From Micromonospora radicis (GTDB taxonomy: Bacteria > Actinomycetota > Actinomycetes > Mycobacteriales > Micromonosporaceae): a stretch of DNA of 64,000 nt. Shown here in pieces: positions 48,273-56,031 of the stretch. Under the pieces are notes generated by a model. It saw only the letters and a program-made list of their open reading frames with translations, had not been told where the DNA came from and did no database searches. The stretch covers positions 141,085-205,084 of the forward strand of contig NZ_QXEC01000011.1 in the NCBI RefSeq assembly GCF_003583405.1. The letters are read 5' to 3'. Made by a program: the position numbers and the translations under genes. Numbering within the stretch: position 1 is the stretch's first letter; each line of letters begins with the position of its first letter.

Positions 48273-49657
48273 GACCGCACCAACCCGGCCAGCTCCAGCA
48301 GCAGCCCCTTCACCTCCGTGGCGGCGAACCGCTCCCGGGCCACCGAAGGGTCGGAGCAGAGCAGCACCGGCCCGTCGGCCGGGTCGGCCGGCAACCGCCC
48401 GTGCGAACCCCGCACCGCCCGCGCCCCGGCGTCCAACCCGACCACGCTCATCAGGTACCGCAGGCCCAGCTTCTTACGGGCCAACGCAACCCCGGCCCGC
48501 CGCTTCGCCGCCCCCGGTGCGGCCGGGTCGAACAGGAGCTCCGCCGGGTCGTAGCCGGGTTTGCGGTGGATCTCGACCAGCCGGGCGAAGTCCGGCGCAC
48601 GGGCGTCGTCGAGCCAGTAGTAGTAGGTGAACCAGGCATCCGGTTCGGCCACCAGCACCAGCTCACCGGCGCGCTCGTGGTCCAACCCGTGTGCCGCCTT
48701 GCCGTCGGCGTCGAGCACCTCGGCCACCCCGGGCAGCCCGGCGCAGAGCTTCGCCACCGCCGGGACGTCCGCCGGGTCGCGGACGTAGACGTGGGCGATC
48801 TGGTGGTCGGCGACCGCGAAGGCCCGCGACGTCCACGGATCGAGGTACTCCATGCCGGCCTGGGTGTGCACCCGCAGCAGCCCCTCGGCGCGCAGCAGCC
48901 GGTTGACGTCCACCGGCCGGGAGACGTCGGTGATGCCGTACTCGGAGAGCACCACCACCGTCGTGTCCCGGGCCTGCGCGGCGGCCAGCAGCGGGGCGAG
49001 CACCCCGTCCAACTCGGCCGCCGCGGCGGCGGCCCGCGACGAGGACGCGCCGAACCGCTGCAGGTCGTAGTCCAGGTGCGGTACGTAGACCAGGGTCAGA
49101 TCCGGTGCCTGTTCGGCGAGGATCTGCTCGGCGGCCCGGCAGATCCACCGTGACGACGGCAGCCCCGCCCCCGGCCCCCAGTAGGTGAACAGCGGGAAGG
49201 TGCCCAACCGGTCGGTCAGCGCGTCGTGCAGCTCCGGCGGGTCGGTGTAGCAGTCCGGCTCCTTGCGGCCGTCGGCGTAGTAGACCGGGCGCGGCGTGAC
49301 CGTCCAGTTCACGTCCGCACCCATCGCGTACCACCAGCAGACGTTGGCCACCGTGTAGTCCGGCCGGACCCGCCGGGCGGCCTGCCACAGCTTCTCCCCG
49401 CCGACCAGCGCGTTGTGCTGCCGCCACAGCAGCACCTCGCCGAGGTCCCGGAAGTACCAGCCGTTGCCGACGATCCCGTGCTCGGCGGGCAGCGCACCGG
49501 TGAGGAAGGTCGACTGCACCGAGCAGGTCACCGCCGGCAGCACCGTACCCAGTTCGGCGCGGAACCCGGTGTCGGCCACCGCCCGCAGCCGCGGCATGTG
49601 GGCCAGCAGGCGCGGGGTCAGCCCCACCACGTCCAGCACCAGAAGTTTCCGACTCAT
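48269..49657 (-). CDS. Alkaline phosphatase superfamily nucleotide pyrophosphatase/phosphodiesterase (EboF-like)
   Basis: The 462-residue protein starts MSRKLLVLDVVGLTPRLLAHMP. The nucleophile Thr lies in LPAVTCSVQSTFLTGALPAEHG (about residue 44), with metal ligands in VYVPHLDYDLQRFG, VVLSEYGITD and FAVADHQIAHVY. Type I phosphodiesterase/nucleotide pyrophosphatases of this kind are members of ebo clusters. There is no signal peptide, although the family often acts outside the cytoplasm. A 58-base gap separates it from the EboE-like gene, the only real gap in the operon. It overlaps the polyprenyl synthase gene by four bases. Confidence 0.88.
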   Translation of the reverse strand: MSRKLLVLDVVGLTPRLLAHMPRLRAVADTGFRAELGTVLPAVTCSVQSTFLTGALPAEHGIVGNGWYFRDLGEVLLWRQHNALVGGEKLWQAARRVRPDYTVANVCWWYAMGADVNWTVTPRPVYYADGRKEPDCYTDPPELHDALTDRLGTFPLFTYWGPGAGLPSSRWICRAAEQILAEQAPDLTLVYVPHLDYDLQRFGASSSRAAAAAAELDGVLAPLLAAAQARDTTVVVLSEYGITDVSRPVDVNRLLRAEGLLRVHTQAGMEYLDPWTSRAFAVADHQIAHVYVRDPADVPAVAKLCAGLPGVAEVLDADGKAAHGLDHERAGELVLVAEPDAWFTYYYWLDDARAPDFARLVEIHRKPGYDPAELLFDPAAPGAAKRRAGVALARKKLGLRYLMSVVGLDAGARAVRGSHGRLPADPADGPVLLCSDPSVARERFAATEVKGLLLELAGLVRS

Positions 49658-49715
49658 CCTAGTTCCGCCTTTGCTCGCGACTGCGGGGCTCGCAACACCG
49701 GCTCACTCCGCGCGC

Positions 49716-50909
49716 TCACGGGATCACCGCCGGTTCGGTCGAGGTCAGCCCGAGGGCGACCAGTTCGTCGCGGGCGAAGGCCAGCTCGGCGGCGATCCCG
49801 GCGGCCAGCTCCGCGTCGGTGCCGGGGCGCCGCGCCGCCGGCAACACCCCCCAGGTGTACGTCTCGACGTCGAGGTGGTCGCAGCCGGCGTCGGCACCGG
49901 TGAAGAGCGCGGCCAGCGCGGTGCGCAGTACCGGCAGGGTCGAGCCCAGCGGCGGCTCGGGTGGGGCGTGCAGCGGCACGTGGTAGTGCACCCGCCACGG
50001 GCCGGGCAGCCCGGCGGCCAGGGCGTCGTCGAGGTCGTCGGCCGCCCAGCCCGGACCGGCCGGGTCGTGGCCGGCGGCGGCGCAGTCGGCGGTGCGGGTC
50101 TGGTGCAGGAAGCGCGGTTCGACCCAGCGGCGCAGCGCGGCCGCGTCACCGGCCGGATCGGCCGCCGTCAGGGCGGCGGACACCTGCACCTTCACCACCG
50201 GCAGGCCGGCGGTGGCGAGGCGGTCGAGGGCGGTGGCCGGTTCCTCCCAGGCGCAGGCGAGGTGGGCCAGGTCCAGGCAGACGCCGAGCCGCCCGGTGTC
50301 CACGGCGGACAGCGCGGCGACCGCCTGGGCGCTGCTCTCCACCACGCAGCCGGGCTCCGGTTCGAAGCCGACCCGCACCGCCCGGCCGGTGTCGCGCTCG
50401 ACGTCGGCCAGCCCGGCGGCCAGCTGGTCGAGGCGGCGGCGGGCGGCCTCGGCCCGGTCGGTGTCCCAGGGCGTGCGCCAGGCCAGCGGCAGGGTCGAGA
50501 TCGACCCGCGGGCGGCGTCGTCGGGCAGCAGGTCGGCGAGGACCCGGGCCAGGTCCAGGGTGTACCGCAGGCGCTGCGGCGTGGTCCAGTCGGGGTGGTA
50601 CACCGCGCCCTTGACCACCGGCGCCTGGAAGGCGGCGTACGGGAAGCCGTTGAGGGTGACCACCTCCAGGCCGCGTACGGTCAGCTCGGTGCGCAGCCGG
50701 CGGCGGGCGGCGGCGTCGGCGGCCAGTTCGGCGGCGACCGGGGCGGCCAGCCACAGGCCGAGCCCGAGCAGGTCGCCGCCGAGCGTCTCGCGGACCGGCA
50801 CCGCGAAGCGGTCGAGCTGGGCGAGGATGCCGGCGAGATCCTCGGCGGGGTGCACGTTGGTGCAGTAGCCGAGGTGGACGGTGCGTCCACCGGCGTGCCG
50901 CAGCCGCAT
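49716..50909 (-). CDS. EboE-like TIM-barrel metabolite-traffic protein
   Basis: The 397-residue protein resembles EboE: VHLGYCTNVHPAEDLAGILAQLDRFAVPVRETLG at the N-terminus and LTVRGLEVVTLNGFPYAAFQAPVVKGAVYHPDWTTPQRLRYTLDLARVLADLLPD, sequences I associate with that family. Later motifs are VGFEPEPGCVVESSAQAV and LGVCLDLAHLACAWEEP, metal-ligand positions of xylose-isomerase-like barrels. Characterised ebo clusters are linked to moving scytonemin precursors and other metabolites to the periplasm; the actinobacterial role is unknown. The start overlaps the stop of the TatD gene as TGATG. Confidence 0.85.
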   Translation of the reverse strand: MRLRHAGGRTVHLGYCTNVHPAEDLAGILAQLDRFAVPVRETLGGDLLGLGLWLAAPVAAELAADAAARRRLRTELTVRGLEVVTLNGFPYAAFQAPVVKGAVYHPDWTTPQRLRYTLDLARVLADLLPDDAARGSISTLPLAWRTPWDTDRAEAARRRLDQLAAGLADVERDTGRAVRVGFEPEPGCVVESSAQAVAALSAVDTGRLGVCLDLAHLACAWEEPATALDRLATAGLPVVKVQVSAALTAADPAGDAAALRRWVEPRFLHQTRTADCAAAGHDPAGPGWAADDLDDALAAGLPGPWRVHYHVPLHAPPEPPLGSTLPVLRTALAALFTGADAGCDHLDVETYTWGVLPAARRPGTDAELAAGIAAELAFARDELVALGLTSTEPAVIP

Positions 50910-51760
50910 CAGCTGCCGCCGCGAAGGATCGAGTTGCCGGCGAAGGTGGCCGCCGCGGCGTCGGTGTCGTCGAGGTCCAGCCGTCCGGACTGGCCGTAGA
51001 ACTCCACCGGGTTGCGCCAGAGCACCCGGTCCACGTCGTCGTCGGTGAACCCGGCGGCGAGCATCGCCTCGCCGGTGGCCCGGGTCAGCAGCGGATCCGA
51101 ACGACCCCAGTCGGCGGCCGAGTTGACCAGCATCCGCTCGGTGCCGTACGCCTTGAGCAGCTCGACCATCCGGGGCGGGGACATCTTGGTGTCCGGGTAG
51201 ATGGAGAAGCCGAGCCAGCAGCCGGTGTCCCGGACCTGCCGCACGGTCACCTCGTTGAGGTGGTCGAGCACCACCCGACCCGGCTCGATGCCCGACTCGG
51301 CGATCACGGCGAGGCTGCGGTCGACGCCCCGGGCCTTGTCCCGGTGCGGGGTGTGCACCATCGCCGGCAGGTCGTGCGCCACGGCCAGGGCGAGCTGGGC
51401 GGCGAAGGCGGCGTCCTCCTCGGGCGTCATCGAGTCGTACCCGATCTCGCCGACCGCCACCACGGCGTCCTTCTCCAGGTAGCGGGGCAGTACGTCGAGC
51501 ACCGGCCGGCAGCGTGGGTCGTTGGCCTCCTTGGGGTTGAGGGCGACGGTGGCGTGGTGACGTACCCCGAACTGCCCGGCCCGGAACGGTTCCCAGCCGA
51601 CCAGGGAGTCGAAGTAGTCGGTGAACGAGGCGACGCTGGTGCGCGGCTGGCCCAGCCAGAACGCCGGCTCGACCACCGCCCGCACGCCCGCGGCGGCCAT
51701 CCGCTCGTAGTCGTCGGTGGTGCGGGACGTCATGTGGATGTGCGGGTCGAAGATGCGCAT
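50909..51760 (-). CDS. TatD family hydrolase (EboB-like)
   Basis: The 283-residue metal-dependent amidohydrolase-like protein starts MRIFDPHIHMTSRTTDDYERMAAAGVRAVVEPAFWLGQPRTSVASF. HIH supplies the first metal ligands, VAVGEIGYDSM the Glu, MVHTPHRDKARG a His, VVLDHLNEVTVRQV the next His, and LVNSAADWGRSDPL the final Asp. TatD proteins are nucleases or hydrolases; the ebo version (EboB) has no proven reaction. ATG 51760 is fixed by the one-base TGATG overlap with the EboA stop. The longer frame to 51949 is not needed. Confidence 0.88.
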   Translation of the reverse strand: MRIFDPHIHMTSRTTDDYERMAAAGVRAVVEPAFWLGQPRTSVASFTDYFDSLVGWEPFRAGQFGVRHHATVALNPKEANDPRCRPVLDVLPRYLEKDAVVAVGEIGYDSMTPEEDAAFAAQLALAVAHDLPAMVHTPHRDKARGVDRSLAVIAESGIEPGRVVLDHLNEVTVRQVRDTGCWLGFSIYPDTKMSPPRMVELLKAYGTERMLVNSAADWGRSDPLLTRATGEAMLAAGFTDDDVDRVLWRNPVEFYGQSGRLDLDDTDAAAATFAGNSILRGGS

Positions 51761-52377
51761 CACGCCTCCCTGTGGTGCGATCGGCTGGCGGCGGTCAGCC
51801 GGTCCAGCAGCGCGGTGGCGTCTTCGGGCATGCTCCGGCCGGCCGCCTGCCGCTCGGCGGCGAGCCCGGCGAGCATCGCCGCCAGTTCCCCGTCGGCGCG
51901 GGTGTCGAGGTCGGCCACCGCCGCCAGCGGCACGCCGGTGAAGACGCACTTGAGCACGGCCTGCCGCCAGGCGGGCGGGTCCAGATGCCTGGCGTACGGG
52001 CCGAGTGCGGCCGCGACCAGCCGGGTGTCGTTGGTACGCAGCGCGTCGTGCAGCAGCGGCACCCCGGCCGCGCCGATCGGCAGCAGCGGCAACGCCTTGA
52101 GCACGCCCCGTCGCTCGGCGGCGTCCCCGGTGCGGTAGAGCGTCTCGGCCTGCTCGGCGTGCCCGGCCGGCAGGCTGGCCAGCAGTAGCGCGCGAGCCGC
52201 CTCGTCGGCAGTCCAGCCGGGCAGGTCGGGCAGGTCGGCCCGACCGCAGCGGCGCCCGACGGCCGGGAAGTACCGCGCGATCGTGGTCGGCTCCGCCGCC
52301 ACCGCGTGCAGTGCCGCCGCCAGCCAGTCCGGGTCGGGTACGCCGCGCAGGGCGGCCCGCAGCTCGTCCGGGGTCAT
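51760..52377 (-). CDS. EboA domain-containing protein
   Basis: From ATG 52377 (GAGGAGGTG six bases upstream) the protein has 205 residues. It is all-helical: MTPDELRAALRGVPDPDWLAAALHAVAAEPTTIARYFPAVGRRCGR, then AARALLLASLPAGHAEQAETLYRTGDAAERRGVLKALPLLPIGAAGVPLLHDALRTNDTRLVAAALGPYA, and DPPAWRQAVLKCVFTGVPLAAV, the family core. EboA is diagnostic of ebo clusters and has no known reaction. Overlaps: TGATG with the TatD gene downstream and ATGA with the isomerase gene upstream. The C-terminal HREA tail is short. Confidence 0.85.
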   Translation of the reverse strand: MTPDELRAALRGVPDPDWLAAALHAVAAEPTTIARYFPAVGRRCGRADLPDLPGWTADEAARALLLASLPAGHAEQAETLYRTGDAAERRGVLKALPLLPIGAAGVPLLHDALRTNDTRLVAAALGPYARHLDPPAWRQAVLKCVFTGVPLAAVADLDTRADGELAAMLAGLAAERQAAGRSMPEDATALLDRLTAASRSHHREA

Positions 52378-53459
52378 CTCCGCACCTCCTCGTCCGCTCG
52401 ACACCGTTGGGGCGAAACGGCGTGATCAGATCGGTCTTGATGCCGCCGTTGCGGCGAAACGGTGCCGGCGTCCGGGCGCCGGCCGGGCGAAACGGTGCCG
52501 GTGTCCGGGCCGGTGTCCGGGCCGGTGTCCGGGCGCCGGTCGGGCGGTCGGGTGCCAGCCGCCGCGTGCAGGAAGTTCAGCGAGTGGGCGGCGACGGTGG
52601 GGGCGGCGTGCGAGTGGCGGGGCAACTCGACGGCGACCAGCCCCCGGTAGCCGACCTCGCGCAGCGCGGCCAGCACCGGCGGGAAGTCGATCTCGCCGGT
52701 GCCGAACTCCAGGTGCTCGTGCACGCCCCGCCGCATGTCGTCGATCTGCACGTTGACCAGGTGCGCGGCGACCTCGCGTACGCACTGCGGCACCGGCCAC
52801 GGTTCCAGGCAGCGGCAGTGTCCGATGTCGAGGGTGATGCCCAGGCTCTCCGGCTCGTCGAGGGCGGCGTACAGGCGGCGCCAGTCGGCGATGTCCTCGA
52901 CCAGCATGCCCGGTTCGGGTTCGAAGCCCAGCGTCACCCCGGCCACGGCGGCCGCGTCGACCACCGTGGCGCAGCCGGCCACCAGGCGCTCCCAGGCCAG
53001 TGCCGGCGGCACCGTCTCGGGCCGGACACCGGCCCAGAAGGAGACCGCCTCGGCGCCGAGATCCGCGCCGATCGCCACCGCGCGGCGCAGGAACTCCACC
53101 CGGCGGGCGGGTTCGTCGTGCAGCAGCGTCGGAGCGTGCTTGTGCCACGGGTCGAGCAGGTACCGGGCGCCGGTCTCGATCACCACCGCCAGGTCGAGCG
53201 CCGCCAGCCGGCGCGCCACGGCGTCGACCCGGCGGACCAGCTCCGGCGCGAACGGGTCGAGGTGGTCGTGGTCGAGGGTGAGCGCGACACCGGCGTACCC
53301 GAGGTCGGCGATCACCGCGAGAGCGTCGTCGAGGCGATGGTTGGCGAACCCGTTGGTGCCGTAGCCGAACCGCAGACCGCCGGGGCTCGCGTCCTGACTC
53401 GCACCGAGGCTTCCGTCCGGGCCCGCACCGGGGCTCACGGAGGTGGCGGCGGCGGTCAT
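52374..53459 (-). CDS. Sugar phosphate isomerase/epimerase with a repetitive C-terminal tail
   Basis: The protein has 361 residues. Residues ~28-290 form a xylose-isomerase-like barrel: FGYGTNGFANHRLDDALAVIADLGYAGVALTLDHDHLDPF, GFEPEPGMLVEDI, GITLDIGHCRCLEPWPV and VNVQIDDMRRGVHEHLEFGTGEIDF. The C-terminal ~70 residues are low-complexity Pro/Asp/Thr/Gly/Arg, encoded in part by 12-bp tandem repeats, and probably non-conserved. It is a second barrel protein of the operon, besides the EboE-like one, and may share its substrate. It overlaps EboA by four bases and the UbiA gene by four bases (53456-53459). Confidence 0.85.
   Translation of the reverse strand: MTAAATSVSPGAGPDGSLGASQDASPGGLRFGYGTNGFANHRLDDALAVIADLGYAGVALTLDHDHLDPFAPELVRRVDAVARRLAALDLAVVIETGARYLLDPWHKHAPTLLHDEPARRVEFLRRAVAIGADLGAEAVSFWAGVRPETVPPALAWERLVAGCATVVDAAAVAGVTLGFEPEPGMLVEDIADWRRLYAALDEPESLGITLDIGHCRCLEPWPVPQCVREVAAHLVNVQIDDMRRGVHEHLEFGTGEIDFPPVLAALREVGYRGLVAVELPRHSHAAPTVAAHSLNFLHAAAGTRPPDRRPDTGPDTGPDTGTVSPGRRPDAGTVSPQRRHQDRSDHAVSPQRCRADEEVRR
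52497..52532 (-). repeat. Three perfect 12-bp tandem repeats in a coding tail
   Basis: Units at 52497, 52509 and 52521 each encode Pro-Asp-Thr-Gly in the tail of the isomerase gene. The surrounding 52440-52560 holds further partial copies of GGCGAAACGGTGCC and GTCCGGGC words. Confidence 0.85.
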
Positions 53460-54412
53460 GTCGGGGACACCTTCCGGGCCAGCCGCCGGCCCAGGGGGGC
53501 CGCCGCGGCCACCGCCAGCCCGAGCAGGCCGGCACCGGCGCGGGCGGTCAACGCGCCCTGCAACGCCGGCAGGCCGGTGATGCCGGCGCCGACCGCCGAC
53601 CGGACCCGACCGGCGTCGGGCCGGGCCAGCACCCGGGCCTGGGCACCGCCGTAGCGGGCGGCGTACCAGGCGGAGAGGACGGCCGGCAGCGCCGCCGCCA
53701 CGGTGGCGGCGACCCGGCGGCCGGCTCCCGGCCGGGTGACCGGGCCGACGGCTTCCCTACGGGTCCGTGCCCCACCACCGGCGGTGCCGGCGCTTCGCCG
53801 GGGTGTCCGGGGCGGGAGCGCGGCGCTCGCGGCGACCAGGGCGGTGCCGGCGAGGGTACGCGTCGGCAGCGCCCGGTCGGCGCCGCTGACCTCGCGGCGG
53901 GACAGTTCGGTGACGGTCCAGGTGTGCGCGGCGACGGTCAGCGCCGCCGGCAGCGCCCGGACCGGGCGGCCGTTGGCGGCGCCGAGCAGCACGTCCAGCC
54001 CCCGGCAGGCGGCCATCACGACCGGTCCGGCGGCGGTGTTCTTGGCCGCCAGGTCGTACCCCCAGACGGCCGCGGCCAGCGGCAGCGCGACGGCGGCGGC
54101 CCGGCGGCCTCCGGCGGCGGCGGCGAGACCGACGCCCGCGGCGGTCAGACCGGCGGCGAGACCGACCGCGAGGCCGGGACCGACCCGACCGCTGGGGATC
54201 GGCCGCTCGGGACGTTCGACGGCGTCCAACTCGCGGTCGGCCCAGTCGTTGGCGGCCATACCGGCCCAGTAGAGCAGGACCGACGCGCCGGCCAGCGCGG
54301 GCGTACGCGGGCCGAGCGCGCCCGCCGCGGCGGCACCGGCGACCACGTCACCGGGTACCGAGAGCGCGGCCGGGGCGCGGACCAGCTCGGCGAGATCAGC
54401 CGCGCGGATCAT
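53456..54412 (-). CDS. UbiA-like prenyltransferase (EboC / SCO3242-like)
   Basis: The 318-residue integral membrane protein has about eight helices. The first Asp-rich site is WAGMAANDWADRELDAVERPERPIPSGRV, the typical NDxxDxxxD motif followed by RPIPSG of UbiA aromatic or polyol prenyltransferases. The second site (YDLAAKNTAAG, replacing DxxxD) is weaker, as in the EboC/SCO3242 group. It probably transfers the prenyl chain made by the operon's polyprenyl synthase to a soluble acceptor, perhaps the inositol phosphate made by the adjacent synthase (inference). It overlaps the inositol-phosphate synthase gene by 17 bases. Confidence 0.87.
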   Translation of the reverse strand: MIRAADLAELVRAPAALSVPGDVVAGAAAAGALGPRTPALAGASVLLYWAGMAANDWADRELDAVERPERPIPSGRVGPGLAVGLAAGLTAAGVGLAAAAGGRRAAAVALPLAAAVWGYDLAAKNTAAGPVVMAACRGLDVLLGAANGRPVRALPAALTVAAHTWTVTELSRREVSGADRALPTRTLAGTALVAASAALPPRTPRRSAGTAGGGARTRREAVGPVTRPGAGRRVAATVAAALPAVLSAWYAARYGGAQARVLARPDAGRVRSAVGAGITGLPALQGALTARAGAGLLGLAVAAAAPLGRRLARKVSPT

Positions 54413-55556
54413 CGCTGCCTCCGACGTGCAGGTGTCGGGCGAACTCGCACAGCCGGGTCCACTGGTCGGCCAGGGCGTGCGTGCCGGCGCCGAGCGGATC
54501 CTTGAAGAAGAAGGCGAGTTCGGTCAGCGGCCCGGTACGGCCGGCGGCGTGCGCGGCGGCGGTGAGCCGGGCCAGGTCGAGCACGAGCGGGGCGGCCAAC
54601 GCCGAGTCGCAGCCGTGCCAGGTGAACTCCAGCCGCATCCCGGTGCCGAGGAACCCGGCGAAGGTGACCAGATCCCAGGCGGTCTTGAAGTCGCCCAGTT
54701 CCTCGACGTAGTCGATGCGGGTGTCGCCCTGCGGCAGGTAGCCCAGCGTCTCGCCGAGCACCCGCTGCTTGCTGCGTACCTTGGCGGCGTTGGCGGCCGG
54801 TTCGGCCAGGGTGGCGCCGTCGCCGCCGCCGAGCAGATTGGTGCCGGACCAGGAGCGCACCCGCAGGTTGCGCATCGCGAACATCGGCGCCAGCACCGAC
54901 TTGAGCAGGGTCTCCCCGGTCTTGCCGTCGTGTCCGGCGTACGGCACCCGGTGGGCGTCGGCCAGCGCGGTCAGGGCCGGCAGCCGCAGCCCGGTCGACG
55001 GGGTGAAGTCGACGTACGGGCAGCCCGCCGTGACCGCCGCGTACGCGTACAGCGAGCTGGGCGGCAGCACCTCGTCCGGGCCGCCCAGCGCGGTCCGCAG
55101 CGCGGCCGGGTCGGCGTGTGCCGGGTGCGGGTCGGGGACCGGTTCGGTGGCGGCGACGTTGACCACGACGACCCGGGACAGGCCGTGCCGTTCGCGGAAT
55201 CCGGTGAGGTCGTGCAGCAGCGTGGCGGCCCGGTCGGCCTGGCTGCCCCCGGTGGGGGCCGGACGCAGCTCCTGCTCGACCACGGCCAGTTCCTCGGTCA
55301 GCGCGGCGACCAGCCGGGCGGGCAGCACCCCGGCGGCGGCGAGCGCCTCGGCGCGTTTGGCCAGCGGGGTGGTGACCACGTCGTGCCCGCCGAAGACCAG
55401 GTCGGCGAAGGCCGGCAGGGCGGCGCCGCGCACGGCGGGCAGCTCGGTGACGCAGCCGGTGGGCCCGGTGAGCCCGGCCCGCAGGGCGAGCGCTCCGACG
55501 ATGCTGGTGGTCGCGACCGAGCCACGCGCCCCCACCAGCCAGACACCCGTACGCAT
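54396..55556 (-). CDS. Inositol-3-phosphate synthase family protein
   Basis: This 386-residue NAD-dependent isomerase of the myo-inositol-1-phosphate synthase family normally converts glucose 6-phosphate to inositol 3-phosphate. It has the Rossmann motif VGARGSVATTSIVGAL, VVVNVAATEP, PYAGHDGKTGETLLKSVLAPMFAMRNL with the catalytic Lys, and SWSGTNLLGGGDG. It is the first gene of the eight-gene operon. In cyanobacterial and proteobacterial ebo clusters the corresponding slot holds EboD, a dehydroquinate-synthase-like enzyme; here an inositol-phosphate synthase stands in its place. Whether it makes inositol or a different cyclitol is open. Confidence 0.9.
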   Translation of the reverse strand: MRTGVWLVGARGSVATTSIVGALALRAGLTGPTGCVTELPAVRGAALPAFADLVFGGHDVVTTPLAKRAEALAAAGVLPARLVAALTEELAVVEQELRPAPTGGSQADRAATLLHDLTGFRERHGLSRVVVVNVAATEPVPDPHPAHADPAALRTALGGPDEVLPPSSLYAYAAVTAGCPYVDFTPSTGLRLPALTALADAHRVPYAGHDGKTGETLLKSVLAPMFAMRNLRVRSWSGTNLLGGGDGATLAEPAANAAKVRSKQRVLGETLGYLPQGDTRIDYVEELGDFKTAWDLVTFAGFLGTGMRLEFTWHGCDSALAAPLVLDLARLTAAAHAAGRTGPLTELAFFFKDPLGAGTHALADQWTRLCEFARHLHVGGSDDPRG

Positions 55557-56031
55557 GGCGCTCCTTCCCGGTCGATCCGACTGTTCGGGGGGTGTTGCGC
55601 CCCGCCCGCCGTCCGCTCCGGTGCAAGCTCACCGGGCCGGCGCCGACGTCGGCGGCGGCGCCGCCGGTCCGGTGATCCGGAGCGGTACGGACGGACGGGG
55701 CTGGCAGGCAGGGGCGGTCGGCGTCGCACCCCTGCCTCCCCCGCATCCGGCCGGCCGCAAGGCAGCGCGGACGACCGGACGACGTCTGGTGGGTGCCGCC
55801 CCGGGCGTTCCCGGGACGGGTGGCGGCCCGCAGGTCGCCGGGTGGCGGCCCGCAGGTCGCCGGGTGGCGGCCCTCCGGCGCGGCCGGGGAATCCCGGTCC
55901 GACCACGCCGGAGGAACCGCGTTGCTCGTGCCGTCGGGCCGCCGGGCCCGGGGCACAACCTTCGGTGTCGACCCGTTCCGGCCGCGGGGCGCAACCGCGG
56001 CCGGCCCTCGCCGGTCGGCACCGGAGGTGGC
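55557..56031. other. Intergenic region upstream of the Ebo-like operon with short tandem repeats
   Basis: These 475 bases contain a 22-bp tandem repeat (GGGTGGCGGCCCGCAGGTCG-CC) at 55818-55839 and 55840-55861, with a partial third copy to 55873. The operon promoter should lie here (minus strand), but no consensus boxes stand out. No convincing gene was seen; the long open frames are GC artefacts. Confidence 0.5.
55818..55873. repeat. 22-bp tandem repeat, 2.5 copies
   Basis: Two perfect 22-bp units and a 12-bp partial third copy in the intergenic region. The role is unknown; they may be slippage products or binding sites for an operon regulator. Confidence 0.8.
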
